64,000 nt of DNA from Pseudomonas juntendi (lineage in GTDB: Bacteria; Pseudomonadota; Gammaproteobacteria; Pseudomonadales; Pseudomonadaceae): assembly GCF_009932375.1 (NCBI RefSeq), contig NZ_BLJG01000044.1, positions 57,069-121,068 of the forward strand, written 5' to 3'. Shown here piece by piece: positions 30,007-38,760 of this stretch. The position numbers and the translations under genes are program-made. The stretch's first letter is position 1; every line of letters starts with the position of its first letter. Below the pieces are notes generated by a model, which saw only the letters and a list, made by a program, of their open reading frames with translations, did not search any database and was not told where the DNA came from.

Positions 30007-31935
30007 TCAACGGGCGACTAGATCTTCGGGCGTATCAACCAACATTGCCGTTTTTACCAGGCGCTCTACAGTCTGCCTGGCCAGCACCGGAGACGCCTCC
30101 GATTGCTCTGCAAGCTCATCGGTTTCTATGGCATGTGCGGCGACCAGTCGAGCTGCAAGATGCAGGTTGGTCGGATCGACTGCCTCGATGACTGGACACT
30201 TGCCCAGGGCATCGTATGGCCGCAGCAGTGCGTGATAGATGTGCCAAGTGTCGATGCCGCGCGGCACCAGCTTCAGGACAGCCTGAATCAGCTTGCGTTT
30301 GATGGGGTCGAGTTGCCAGTCCGGGACGCGCTGCCCACGGTGACCCAGATGGATCGACAGGAGATTGCCGGCCTGAATCTCGTAAGTGATCCAGCGGCGG
30401 GACTTGCCAACCAGCTTGGCGTAATCGGCGACTGATAGGTTGTGAGGCGCCTCGAACATCTCCAGCAATTGCAAGCGCTCGCGCTGCACCTCTGACAGCG
30501 TGGGTCGCGCGTACTCGGGCAGATGCACCGCCGAAAGTCGATAGACGGAAGCTGGAACCGCTGGCGCATCCGGTGCAGGCGCAACGATCAACTGAGGGGC
30601 GTTTGGATTCAGGGCGGGCGGCTGCGCTGCCGCCTGTCCGGCAATCGTGGGCAGGCCCTGCAGCGTGATGGTCAGGTGTGTGCTGGCAACTTCGACCTGA
30701 TTCTGCTCGAACAAGTCCAGACGGTCGGCCCAGTCCTGCATCATGACGCGGCGCTGCTCGACGTACTCGGCGTGGTTGTAGGTCGCGCTGATCCGATCCG
30801 GATCGGCATGCGAAAGTTGGGCGTCTACCCACTTGGGCGGATAGCCCAATTCATTGAGCGCGGTCGAGATTGTGGCGCGAACGCCGTGCCCAGTGAGCTG
30901 GTCTTCATATCCCATACGCTTGAGCGCGCCATTGAGCGTGTTCTCGCTGAGAGGGTTTTTCAGGCACCAATCACCGGGGATGAGATAGACCTGCGCTGGC
31001 TTCAGATTTCCCAGCAGATGACGAACGACTTCTTGTGCCTGCAACGACAGTGGCACGATGTATGGCGGGATGTCGGCGAAGCGCTGGCGCTTCTTCTTGG
31101 TGAGTTGCTTGCGTTGCTTGAGCCTGACAACCGGGATAATCCACAGACCGCGTTCTAGATCGAACTGATCGGGCGTGGCGTAGCGCAATTCACCGGTGCG
31201 CACGCCCGTGAGCAGCAGCAGACGTAGACCCAGTTGCGTATTCAGGCGACCGCTGTACTTGCGCAACGTCTGCAGCATGGCCGGCAGCTCGGGCATGCGC
31301 AAAAAGGGGTTGTTCTCGACCGGCGGCAGCGGCATCGCCACCACATCCAAATCCTTGGCCGGGTTGTCGCCCATGTTGGGCACCACCACCGAGGCGTAGG
31401 TGAATAGCTGGCTGAACCAGGTGCGCAGTTTCTCGGCGACCGACAGCGAGCCACGCTTTTCCACTCTGCCGATGATGTCCAGCAGATGGGCGCGGGTGAC
31501 GTCATAGATGGTCAGGTGGCGCAATACGGGAAACACATCCTTGGCGAAGACGCGCCCGATCTGTTTGGGCGTGCTCTGGCGGCCCTCATTTTCCAGAGAG
31601 AGGCTGCGGTGGGCCAGCCATTTGTCGTAGATGGCCTGGAAGGTGTGCTCGCCCGCCAGGACGATGGCGTGGCGCTTGCGCTTGCGCTCCGAATGCGGGT
31701 TGATGCCCTTGGCCAGCATTGCCCGGGCCTCGTCGCGCAGATTACGAGCGTCTTTCAGGGAAAGCGCGGGATAGCCGCCGAAGGACATGCGCTCGCGCTT
31801 GCCGCCCCAAGTGAAGCGGAAGTGCCAGGCCTTGAAGCCGGTGGCGGAGATGTGGAAGTAGAGACCGTCGAAATCGACAAGCGAGTACGCCTTGCCGGTC
31901 ACCTTGGCCTGTCGAACCTGGAGGTCTGAAAGCAT
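30007..31935 (-). CDS. int: P4-type tyrosine integrase of the ICE (IntB13-like)
   Basis: A 642-residue site-specific recombinase. The N-terminal DUF4102 arm-binding domain (MLSDLQVRQAKVTGKAYSLV) covers about 1-95, and the SAM-like core-binding domain about 100-200. The catalytic domain covers about 205-400: Arg in LTGVRTGELRYA, the HxxR pair in TGHGVRATIS, His in LSHADPD and the nucleophile Tyr in YNHAEYVEQRR. About 240 further residues follow, with an HTH-like segment (SVADYAKLVGKSRRWITYEI) and a segment GIDTWHIYHALLRPYDALGK resembling MbcA/ParS-type domains. Its length is close to IntB13 of ICEclc. Directly downstream of the tRNA-Gly 3' end. Confidence 0.95.
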   Translation of the reverse strand: MLSDLQVRQAKVTGKAYSLVDFDGLYFHISATGFKAWHFRFTWGGKRERMSFGGYPALSLKDARNLRDEARAMLAKGINPHSERKRKRHAIVLAGEHTFQAIYDKWLAHRSLSLENEGRQSTPKQIGRVFAKDVFPVLRHLTIYDVTRAHLLDIIGRVEKRGSLSVAEKLRTWFSQLFTYASVVVPNMGDNPAKDLDVVAMPLPPVENNPFLRMPELPAMLQTLRKYSGRLNTQLGLRLLLLTGVRTGELRYATPDQFDLERGLWIIPVVRLKQRKQLTKKKRQRFADIPPYIVPLSLQAQEVVRHLLGNLKPAQVYLIPGDWCLKNPLSENTLNGALKRMGYEDQLTGHGVRATISTALNELGYPPKWVDAQLSHADPDRISATYNHAEYVEQRRVMMQDWADRLDLFEQNQVEVASTHLTITLQGLPTIAGQAAAQPPALNPNAPQLIVAPAPDAPAVPASVYRLSAVHLPEYARPTLSEVQRERLQLLEMFEAPHNLSVADYAKLVGKSRRWITYEIQAGNLLSIHLGHRGQRVPDWQLDPIKRKLIQAVLKLVPRGIDTWHIYHALLRPYDALGKCPVIEAVDPTNLHLAARLVAAHAIETDELAEQSEASPVLARQTVERLVKTAMLVDTPEDLVAR

Positions 31936-32176
31936 GAGCCCAACTCCTGCGAAGCGAGTTGGATGCCATGTTCCCGACGGAACCCCGGCTCCTCCAGCAA
32001 CAATACGGTTTTGGGAACCTCCGCATTGCCAATGTACCGCTCAACGTACCAGTTAGAACCGGCTGGGAGTGGATTTCGCTGGATGTCAGTGGATCGAGGT
32101 TGGGTGGAAATCCTCAATCCTGACAATGACTTACGGCGTTCTATGGACTCCGGTGGAAGTCCCTGGAAAGTCGAAG
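31936..32176. other. Integrase promoter region at the element end
   Basis: A 241-bp segment between the tRNA 3' end and int. It should hold the weak integrase promoter of the integrated form. In ICEclc an outward promoter from the other end drives int after circularisation; that end is not in this window. No confident -35/-10 was found. Confidence 0.5.
31940..31962 (-). promoter_or_regulatory. Hairpin covering the integrase Shine-Dalgarno sequence
   Basis: On the minus strand CCAACTC pairs with GAGTTGG around a 9-base loop, and the AGGAG ribosome-binding site (31,944-31,948) falls partly in the 3' arm. The ATG follows four bases after the stem. This would lower integrase translation unless melted. 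Confidence 0.6.
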
Positions 32177-32194
32177 TGGAGCGGGTAGAGGGAA
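32177..32194. other. Attachment-site copy at the integrase end (attR/attL)
   Basis: ICEclc/PAGI-2-type integrases recombine within the last 18 bp of a tRNA-Gly gene. Here the 18 bp at the tRNA 3' end, including the encoded CCA, precede int by 241 bp. The exact extent cannot be fixed without the second repeat, which lies outside the window. Confidence 0.7.
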
Positions 32195-32250
32195 TCGAAC
32201 CCTCAACTAAAGCTTGGGAAGCTTTCGTTTTACCACTAAACTATACCCGC
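32177..32250 (-). tRNA. tRNA-Gly (anticodon CCC), ICE integration site
   Basis: A 74-nt gene with encoded CCA. The acceptor stem is GCGGGTA/TACCCGC with discriminator T. The D arm is GTTT/AAAC, the anticodon stem AAAGC/GCTTT carries loop TTCCCAA (anticodon CCC), and the T arm is GAGGG/CCCTC with loop TTCGATT. The ICE end restores the tRNA 3' part, so the gene is intact. Confidence 0.95.
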
Positions 32251-32360
32251 CTTACGCCGCACTTTTTACCAGAACCCTGCGGGAAATAGAAGCCCACGTT
32301 ATAAAAAAAGCGTGTCGGCGCCCCATGCCGGCGGGTATCCGCACCAAGGCGCCGAGTTGC

Positions 32361-33248
32361 TCAGATAGCCAGTGCATGCTGCCCCTGTTGCAGCGGCTGG
32401 TAACGTTGCCGGGCTTCACGCAGGGTTGGCTTGAGGAAGCCCAGCATGGCATTGCGGGTGTCCTCGCAGGCGGCCTTGGTCTCCATGTCCAGAAAGTGTC
32501 CTGCACCGCGGATAACCCCAAACTGGCTGCGCCCCACGTGTTTGCCGAACTGCCGTGCATCTGCGGCCGTGGTGTACTCGTCGCGTTCACCATTGATGAA
32601 CAACACCGGAATATCGATAGCGCGCGCGCCCTCCAGTGCCTGTGCCAGGTCATGTTGCAGCACCTGGTTGATGTGGAAGTGCATCTGCGCGTATTCGTGG
32701 CTGTCCAGGCTGCTGACGTGCCGGTAGTTGAACCGCTTGAACAGCGACGGCAGGTACTTGCCGATGGTGTCGTTGATCAGGTTGCCGACTTGATAGCGGT
32801 CGCAGGCGGCCAGGTACTGGCAACCGCGCGCCAGGTAGTCGCGCATTGGTTCATTGATCACCGGCGAGAACGAACTCACCACGGCCTTCTTCACACACCG
32901 CGGCTGGTGCGCCAGTGCCAGTAGCGTGCTGGCACCGCCCCACGAGAACGACATCACGTGGTCGGCCTGGAAGTGATCGATCAGTTCAAGGAGGATATGC
33001 GCCTCGGTCTCCTTGCTGATCAGCCGTTCGTGGCGGTTGTGCGGTTTGGATTTGCCCGCGTAGGGCTGGTCGAACAGGACGACATTGAACTGCGGGTGCA
33101 GGTTGCGCACCGTCTGGGCGAACGAGGCTGTGGTGGCCAGCGAGCCGTTGATCAGGATGATCGTATTCTCAGCCGCATCCGCGCGATAGAACTCCGTGTA
33201 AACCCGATACTGACCTTGAATATCAAGTACAGCGATTTCTGGCCTCAT
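32361..33248 (-). CDS. phaG: PhaG, 3-hydroxyacyl-ACP thioesterase / transacylase
   Basis: A 295-residue alpha/beta hydrolase very close to P. putida PhaG as I know it (start MRPEIAVLDIQGQYRVYTEF, end QQGQHALAI). The nucleophile Ser is in MSFSWGGASTLLAL, Asp is near FINGERDEYTT and His is in RGAGHFLDME. It links de novo fatty acid synthesis to medium-chain polyhydroxyalkanoate precursors by releasing (R)-3-hydroxyacyl groups from ACP; later work favours thioesterase activity with a separate CoA ligase. First chromosomal gene past the ICE junction. It is monocistronic; its promoter lies in the 459-bp gap upstream. Confidence 0.95.
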   Translation of the reverse strand: MRPEIAVLDIQGQYRVYTEFYRADAAENTIILINGSLATTASFAQTVRNLHPQFNVVLFDQPYAGKSKPHNRHERLISKETEAHILLELIDHFQADHVMSFSWGGASTLLALAHQPRCVKKAVVSSFSPVINEPMRDYLARGCQYLAACDRYQVGNLINDTIGKYLPSLFKRFNYRHVSSLDSHEYAQMHFHINQVLQHDLAQALEGARAIDIPVLFINGERDEYTTAADARQFGKHVGRSQFGVIRGAGHFLDMETKAACEDTRNAMLGFLKPTLREARQRYQPLQQGQHALAI

Positions 33249-33707
33249 GTCATCGACTCCTGGCGCAAAAAGGGTATTCGCGTCACCTGGTGGCTTGTCG
33301 CGGCAACGGGTCGTTCACTTTTGGCGGCGGCTTGGCCGAACACTCAAGCCACTGGCTCAAAGAGAGCGCATTCCCGAAACAGGACATCAGGGTGCACGTT
33401 CTTTATGACAGGTAGGCATTCGCCTGAAGAGTAACCGGGGCCCTGTGTCGATCCTTGGCACTTGCGTCGACGGTGTTGTTGTATGGCGGGCAATCTGCCG
33501 TGCCCCAAGGCATCTAGGCCCTGGGTGGCCGACAAAAAGTGTCTGGGTCTACGATCGTGACTTAGCGGTCACATGCAGACTGACGATTGGGATTCAAGCA
33601 GGGGGGCGGGGATCCTGCAAGTGCCGTTCGGGCTTAATTGTGACGTTTGGCGCTGAGCGGTCGTATGGCGCGCGCTCAGCGGTAGGTTGCGCGAGTTCGC
33701 GGGCGGG
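33249..33707. other. 459-bp gap upstream of phaG
   Basis: No gene is supported. A 9-bp inverted repeat (CGCTGAGCG at 33,651 and CGCTCAGCG at 33,673) just past the rsuA stop may be its transcription end. No sigma-54 or clear sigma-70 element for phaG was found by eye, although phaG is known to respond to nitrogen limitation. Confidence 0.5.
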
Positions 33708-34400
33708 CTAGACGGTGCCTATTTCTTCCGGCGTGAGTTGCCGAAAGGCGCCGGGCGCCAACCCCGGGTCGAGCCGGATCGCCCCCATGCTCTCCCGGTG
33801 CAGCCCCACGACCTTGTTGTCGAAAAACCCGAACATGCGTTTGACCTGGTGATAGCGCCCTTCGACAATCGCCAGCCGCGCCTGGCGCGGCCCTAGAATG
33901 TCCAGCTGGGCGGGCTGGGTGGTGAGGTTCTCAAAGGCGAAGTAGAAGCCTTCACGGAACTTGGCCACATAGTGCTCGGCAATCTCGTCCTCGGTTTCCA
34001 CCAGGTACTGCTTGGGCAGCTTGGTCGCTGGCTGGGTCAGGCGGCGCGACCACTGGCCATCGTTGGTCAGGATCATCAGGCCGGTGGTGTTGAAGTCCAG
34101 GCGCCCGGCGATGTGCAGGTCTGCACGCAGCGCCGCCGGCAACAGCTCGAGCACAGTGGGGTGCTGTGGGTCGTGGGTTGCGCTCACGCAGCCGGCCGGC
34201 TTGTGCAGCATCAGGTAGCGCGCCGGGCGGCCAGCCTGCAGCAACTGCTCGTCCAGTTGCACCCGGCTGAACTCCCGCACCTCGGCCAGCGGGTCGCTGA
34301 TGACCTGGCCATCCAGGCGCACACGGCGCTGGGCCAGCATCAGCCGGGCCTGCTGGCGGTTACAGTGGGGCAGGTTGGCAAGGAAACGATCGAGGCGCAT
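33708..34400 (-). CDS. rsuA: 16S rRNA pseudouridine(516) synthase RsuA
   Basis: A 230-residue protein with an N-terminal S4 RNA-binding domain (LDRFLANLPHCNRQQARLML). The catalytic RsuA/RluB/E/F motif is AGRLDFNTTGLMILTNDG, in which the Asp is the nucleophile (about residue 102). It isomerises U516 of 16S rRNA. Length is typical. The CWC-family gene lies 9 bp upstream in the same direction, so the two are probably cotranscribed. Confidence 0.9.
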   Translation of the reverse strand: MRLDRFLANLPHCNRQQARLMLAQRRVRLDGQVISDPLAEVREFSRVQLDEQLLQAGRPARYLMLHKPAGCVSATHDPQHPTVLELLPAALRADLHIAGRLDFNTTGLMILTNDGQWSRRLTQPATKLPKQYLVETEDEIAEHYVAKFREGFYFAFENLTTQPAQLDILGPRQARLAIVEGRYHQVKRMFGFFDNKVVGLHRESMGAIRLDPGLAPGAFRQLTPEEIGTV

Positions 34401-34409
34401 GGCTTGGCG

Positions 34410-34622
34410 TCAGCTGGAAGGGCGTGATTGGAGTTGGTCTTCAACGGCGGCGCAGCGCGGGCACAGGCAGGCTTTGTCCCGCAGCGCGGCGGGCAGTGCC
34501 TGGAGCACGCTCGGGTCGATGGTGACACCGTAGCACCAGCAGGCCTGGGTGGCGCGGCGTGGGTCGGCCAGGCTGCAGTGGTTGAGCGCGCCGCAAGCGG
34601 GGCAGTGTTGCTGATCAGTCAT
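34410..34622 (-). CDS. Cysteine-rich CWC-family protein
   Basis: A 70-residue protein with a CPxCG pair near the N-terminus (CPACGALNHC), a CWCYG motif (about residue 28, which names the family) and a CLCPRCA segment. The Cys pattern predicts metal binding. The function is unknown. The start overlaps the stop of the diguanylate cyclase gene by 4 bp. Confidence 0.85.
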   Translation of the reverse strand: MTDQQHCPACGALNHCSLADPRRATQACWCYGVTIDPSVLQALPAALRDKACLCPRCAAVEDQLQSRPSS

Positions 34623-36094
34623 GGGGTTTCGCTACAGACACGGTTGCGGCCAGCCTGTTTGGCACGATAAAGGGCACGGTCGGCGCGGGTCAGCAGGGTG
34701 TGCAGGGTATCCCCCGGTCGCAGGCTGCTCAGGCCGATGCTGGTGGTCAGGCGCAGTGGCTGGTCGTCGTAGCTGAAGGTCAGCTGTTCGGTGCGCTGGC
34801 GGATCTTTTCCGCCACCTCGATGACGTGCCGACCCTCGGCTTCACGCAGCAGCACGATGAATTCCTCGCCACCCCAGCGGCACAGTATATCCGACTGGCG
34901 CAGGCTGCTTTGCAGCACATTGGCGAACTGGCGCAGCACTTCGTCGCCTGCCAGGTGGCCATGGGTATCGTTCAACGCCTTGAAGTGGTCCAGGTCGAAC
35001 AGCAATGCCACCAGCGGGCCATTGTCGCGCTGGGCTTCGCGCAGGGCCTGGGCAGCCAGCAGGTCGAAGCTGCGCCGGTTGAGCAGGCCGGTGAGGCTGT
35101 CGAGCGTCGCCAAGGCCTCTGTGCTGGCCTGATGGCGGCGGACCATGGCGTGTACCAGTGCCAGTACCACCAGGGTGATCATGGTGCAGATCGCCAGGTT
35201 CAGGTACAGCGAGTGACGAATGCGATCGAGCGCGCCGGTTTCCCGTTTGTCCACCAGCAGGTACCAGTCCAGCTCAGGCAACTGGCGCACGTTGAGGAAG
35301 TGGCTGTGCTGGTCGCTGTCACGGTACTCGTGGCTGCCTTCGCTGGGTACCCGCCGTTCGGCCAGCAGGTTTTGCAGCTCGGGGTTGGCACTGAGCTGCT
35401 GGCCCACCTGTAGGCCATGCGGGCCGCCTGCCGAGCCGGTCAGCAGCACCTTGCCCTTGGCGTCGGTGAATAGCACCGCGCGCTGGTAGCGTTGTTGGTA
35501 GCGGTCGATCAGCTTGACCACCGACGATACGCTCAGGCCGACACCGGCGGCGCCGATGAAGCGTTGCTGATAGTCATGCACCTGATAGTTGATGAATACG
35601 GTCAGGCTGTCATGGTTGGCCATGTCGAAGTCGACGTTGATCTCATAAGGTGCCTTGAGGTCACGCAGGCGGAAGTACCAGGCGTCGCGCCAGGCACCAG
35701 GGTCGACATGCTTGAGCACCCCCTTGGCCTGGTAGTAGGTCAGGGTGCGGTCGGACACGAAAAATGAGGTGAAGGTGTCCTGCTTGCCCATGACCTCGCC
35801 CAGGTAGCGGGTCATGCGGGCGGTGTCCTGCTCGCCGGACAGCACCCAGTCGCGCAGGAAGGTGTCCTGGGCCATCATCGAGGCGATCAGTACCGGGCGA
35901 ATCAGGTCTTTCTGGATTTCCGAGTAGACCGTGTCGGAGGTCAGCGGCAATTCGGTGTTGATGATGCCGTCACGGATAGCGCTGCGCGAAGCGAAGTAAC
36001 TGAGCAGCGAGGTGGCGAGAAAGCCGCAGGCCAGCAGCAACAGGAGGGTGAAGATCAGCGAACGCTGCGAAAACAGGGTGGAACGTAAAGGCAT
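34619..36094 (-). CDS. Membrane-bound diguanylate cyclase with periplasmic sensor
   Basis: A 491-residue protein with a first transmembrane helix (about 13-35) and a periplasmic dCache-like sensor (about 40-295, with FFVSDRTLTYYQAKGVLK and YDYNF-like strands). A second helix (about 297-318) precedes a C-terminal GGDEF domain with the active motif CRWGGEEFIVLL. The inhibitory I-site RQSD lies five residues before GGEEF, so c-di-GMP feedback is expected. It synthesises c-di-GMP from GTP in response to an unknown small ligand. Overlaps the CWC gene. Confidence 0.9.
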   Translation of the reverse strand: MPLRSTLFSQRSLIFTLLLLLACGFLATSLLSYFASRSAIRDGIINTELPLTSDTVYSEIQKDLIRPVLIASMMAQDTFLRDWVLSGEQDTARMTRYLGEVMGKQDTFTSFFVSDRTLTYYQAKGVLKHVDPGAWRDAWYFRLRDLKAPYEINVDFDMANHDSLTVFINYQVHDYQQRFIGAAGVGLSVSSVVKLIDRYQQRYQRAVLFTDAKGKVLLTGSAGGPHGLQVGQQLSANPELQNLLAERRVPSEGSHEYRDSDQHSHFLNVRQLPELDWYLLVDKRETGALDRIRHSLYLNLAICTMITLVVLALVHAMVRRHQASTEALATLDSLTGLLNRRSFDLLAAQALREAQRDNGPLVALLFDLDHFKALNDTHGHLAGDEVLRQFANVLQSSLRQSDILCRWGGEEFIVLLREAEGRHVIEVAEKIRQRTEQLTFSYDDQPLRLTTSIGLSSLRPGDTLHTLLTRADRALYRAKQAGRNRVCSETP

Positions 36095-36306
36095 GATCTT
36101 CCCATGATGTGTGCCGAGCCGCCCATTCTAGTGAGGTGGCCCTGAAATGACTGCAAGTTTTTCGGTGCCCGAGCAGCTGTATCAAATTATTGCAGGAATG
36201 GCACTGCACCTTGTTACCGGTGTCTTATTCAATGTCGATGAACACATTTCGCATCGACGCCCGACAGCGCCGCTGTGCGGGCACTCCAGCGGTCCAGGAG
36301 GCCGCC

Positions 36307-36765
36307 ATGTCCTATCGAATCCTGTTGATCGCCCTGCTGGGGTCGATGACTTCCGCCTGCGCGCCTTACTACGAGAGTGGCAGCTACTACCGCTCCGACT
36401 ATTACACCAGCGACCGCTATGCAGCGCCCGGGTACTATCGTTATGACCGTTACTACGTGGCGCCACAGCCACGCTACTACTACCAGCCGGCACCACGCTA
36501 CTACTACCAGCCCGCCCCGCGTTACCGCTATCAGCCCGCACCCAACTACCGGCCGCAGCCACGCCCGCCGGTGACCCAGTGGCACGGTAACCCGCGCCAT
36601 GACTATGGCAACCGCCAGCGTGATGACTACCGGGGTGACCGGGACCGGCACGACTACCGCGATGGCAGCCAGCGCTACCCGCGGGGCGGCTGGCAATCCA
36701 ATGGGCCAGGCAATGGCGGTGGGCCAGGTGATGGGCCGCGCGGGCAGGGGCAATGGCAGCGCTAG
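36307..36765 (+). CDS. Tyr/Pro/Arg-rich lipoprotein with short tandem repeats
   Basis: A 152-residue protein starting MSYRILLIALLGSMTSACAP, with a lipobox Cys at residue 18. The mature part is a run of YYxPxPR-type repeats (RYYYQPAPRYYYQPAPR), followed by an Arg/Asp/Tyr-rich and a Gly/Pro-rich tail. ATG 36307 has GGAGG upstream; an earlier in-frame ATG lacks a signal peptide. It is probably an outer-membrane-attached, disordered protein of unknown role. Confidence 0.8.
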   Translation: MSYRILLIALLGSMTSACAPYYESGSYYRSDYYTSDRYAAPGYYRYDRYYVAPQPRYYYQPAPRYYYQPAPRYRYQPAPNYRPQPRPPVTQWHGNPRHDYGNRQRDDYRGDRDRHDYRDGSQRYPRGGWQSNGPGNGGGPGDGPRGQGQWQR

Positions 36766-36777
36766 GCAGCCACTGCA

Positions 36778-37884
36778 CTAACCCAGGTCCGCCAGCGGGT
36801 GACTGCCCTCCCACACCTTGGCGAAGTGCGCCTCAACCACCGCTGCGGGCACCTGCGCCACATCCGGCCAGTGCCAGCGCGGCTGGTTGTCCTTGTCCAG
36901 CAGGCGGGCGCGTACGCCTTCACTGAACTCCGGGTGGCGGCAGCAGTTCAGGCTCATGCAGTACTCCATCTGCAACACTTGCGCCAGTGACAGGTGTCGC
37001 GCCCGGCGAATCTGCTCCCAAACCAGATGGGCGGTCAGCGGGCAGCCTTGCTGCAGCCGTTGGCCGGCGTCGGCCAGCAATGGGTCGTCATGGTGCTTCA
37101 GGTTTTCCAGCGCGCGCCATGCGGCAGCCGCATCGGCAACATCGAGCAACGCGTCGATCACTGCCCGGCGCGGCAACCATTGAGCGGCCGGTAATTCGGC
37201 ACACACGCGGTGCTGTTCGGCCTTGAGCAGGCTGTTGAGCTGCAAAGCGGTGTGTTCCTGCCAGTTCAGTTGCAGCAGCTCATCGACCAGGGTTTCTTGC
37301 TGGTGCTCACCCAGGAAGCGGTCGGCCAAACCCAGGTCCAGGGCATCGCGGGCGTTGAGCGGGGCGCCGGTCAGGCCAAGGAACAGCCCCAGTTTGCCTG
37401 GCAGCCGGGCCAGGAACCAGCTGGCACCCACGTCCGGGTACAAGCCGATGCTGACCTCTGGCATGGCCAAACGGCTGCTGGGTGTGACAATGCGCACGTT
37501 GGCGCCTTGCAGCAACCCCATGCCGCCGCCCAGAACATGGCCATGCCCCCAGCACAGCAACGGTTTGGGGTAGGTGTGCAGGCTGTAGTCCAGGCGGTAT
37601 TCGGCGGCGAAGAAGGTGGCGGCCAGCGGTGGCACGCTGCCAGGTTGATCGCGGCAAGCCTGGGCCAGCGCGCGCACATCACCCCCCGCGCAGAATGCCT
37701 TGGCGCCGCTGCCACGCAACAGCACGCAGACCACCCCGGGGTCGCGCGCCCACGCCTGCAGCTGGTCGCCCAGTGCCTCGATCATCGGCAGGGTCAGGGC
37801 ATTGAGCGCCATGGGCGCATCGAGGGTGGCGACGCCCATGCGGGCGCCATCGGCGCCGGTAAGCACCTCGCAATGAATGGTCAT
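36778..37884 (-). CDS. 3-hydroxyisobutyryl-CoA hydrolase (enoyl-CoA hydratase/isomerase family)
   Basis: A 368-residue crotonase-fold protein. Oxyanion-hole segments are KAFCAGGDVRAL and HGHVLGGGMGLLQGA. The hydrolase-type PEVSIGLYPDVGASWFLARL has the Glu and Asp of the HIBCH subgroup rather than the two Glu of hydratases. The length also fits HIBCH. It probably hydrolyses 3-hydroxyisobutyryl-CoA in valine breakdown; no other valine-pathway gene is adjacent. Confidence 0.85.
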   Translation of the reverse strand: MTIHCEVLTGADGARMGVATLDAPMALNALTLPMIEALGDQLQAWARDPGVVCVLLRGSGAKAFCAGGDVRALAQACRDQPGSVPPLAATFFAAEYRLDYSLHTYPKPLLCWGHGHVLGGGMGLLQGANVRIVTPSSRLAMPEVSIGLYPDVGASWFLARLPGKLGLFLGLTGAPLNARDALDLGLADRFLGEHQQETLVDELLQLNWQEHTALQLNSLLKAEQHRVCAELPAAQWLPRRAVIDALLDVADAAAAWRALENLKHHDDPLLADAGQRLQQGCPLTAHLVWEQIRRARHLSLAQVLQMEYCMSLNCCRHPEFSEGVRARLLDKDNQPRWHWPDVAQVPAAVVEAHFAKVWEGSHPLADLG

Positions 37885-37956
37885 GGACTACCTCGCGCAA
37901 GTCATGGCCCAAGTATGGCTTGCCTGGCCAATCATGCCGGTCGTCGGTCGGATCGT

Positions 37957-37985
37957 TTGACAAGCGGGTAGGGCTTACCTAGTGT
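37957..37985 (+). promoter_or_regulatory. Probable sigma-70 promoter of ung
   Basis: TTGACA, a 17-bp spacer and TAGTGT, placed 26 bp before the ung start codon. The -35 is a perfect match and the -10 is partial. Confidence 0.5.
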
Positions 37986-38010
37986 CGCGCCATTGTTTAT
38001 GGAAGGCCCC

Positions 38011-38703
38011 ATGACTGACGACGACCGTATCAAACTCGAACCCAGCTGGAAGGCCGCGTTGCGCGGTGAGTTCGACCAGCCCTACATGCATCAGCTGCGC
38101 GAGTTCCTGCGTAGCGAGTACGCTGCCGGCAAGCAGGTCTACCCGCCAGGGCCGCTGATCTTCAACGCGCTCAACTCGACACCGCTGCAACAGGTGAAAG
38201 TGGTGATCCTCGGTCAGGACCCTTACCACGGGCCGGGCCAGGCGCACGGCTTGTGCTTCTCGGTGCAGCCCGGGGTGGCCACGCCGCCGTCGCTGGTCAA
38301 TATCTACAAAGAGTTGCAGCGGGACCTGAACATCCCGATCGCCAGCCACGGCTACCTGCAAAGCTGGGCCGAGCAAGGCGTGCTGCTGCTCAACACCACC
38401 ATGACGGTCGAGCGTGCGAATGCGGCCTCGCATGCCAAGAAAGGCTGGGAGCACTTCACCGACCGGATCATCCAGGTCGTCAGCGAGCAGTGCCCGCACG
38501 TGGTGTTCCTGCTGTGGGGCGCCCATGCGCAGAGCAAGCAGAAGCTGATCGATGGCACCAAGCACCTGGTGCTGAAGTCGGTGCACCCGTCACCGTTGTC
38601 GGCTTACCGCGGCTTTCTCGGCTGCGGGCACTTCAGCCGCACCAACAGCTTCCTCGAGCAGCGCGGGTTGGCGCCGATCAACTGGGCCTTGCCGCCGTTG
38701 TAG
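38011..38703 (+). CDS. ung: Uracil-DNA glycosylase
   Basis: A 230-residue family 1 UDG. The water-activating motif is [13 protein letters not shown] (Asp about residue 68). The uracil-binding segment is [18 protein letters not shown], and the DNA-intercalation loop is [17 protein letters not shown]. It removes uracil from DNA in base excision repair. ATG 38011 is chosen because GGAAGG precedes it; an ATG six codons upstream is possible. Confidence 0.95.
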   Translation: MTDDDRIKLEPSWKAALRGEFDQPYMHQLREFLRSEYAAGKQVYPPGPLIFNALNSTPLQQVKVVILGQDPYHGPGQAHGLCFSVQPGVATPPSLVNIYKELQRDLNIPIASHGYLQSWAEQGVLLLNTTMTVERANAASHAKKGWEHFTDRIIQVVSEQCPHVVFLLWGAHAQSKQKLIDGTKHLVLKSVHPSPLSAYRGFLGCGHFSRTNSFLEQRGLAPINWALPPL

Positions 38704-38760
38704 TCATGTGGACTGGCGCAGCGCCTGGCCAGCGGGTTCGCCGCTCGCCGGGCGCCGCGT

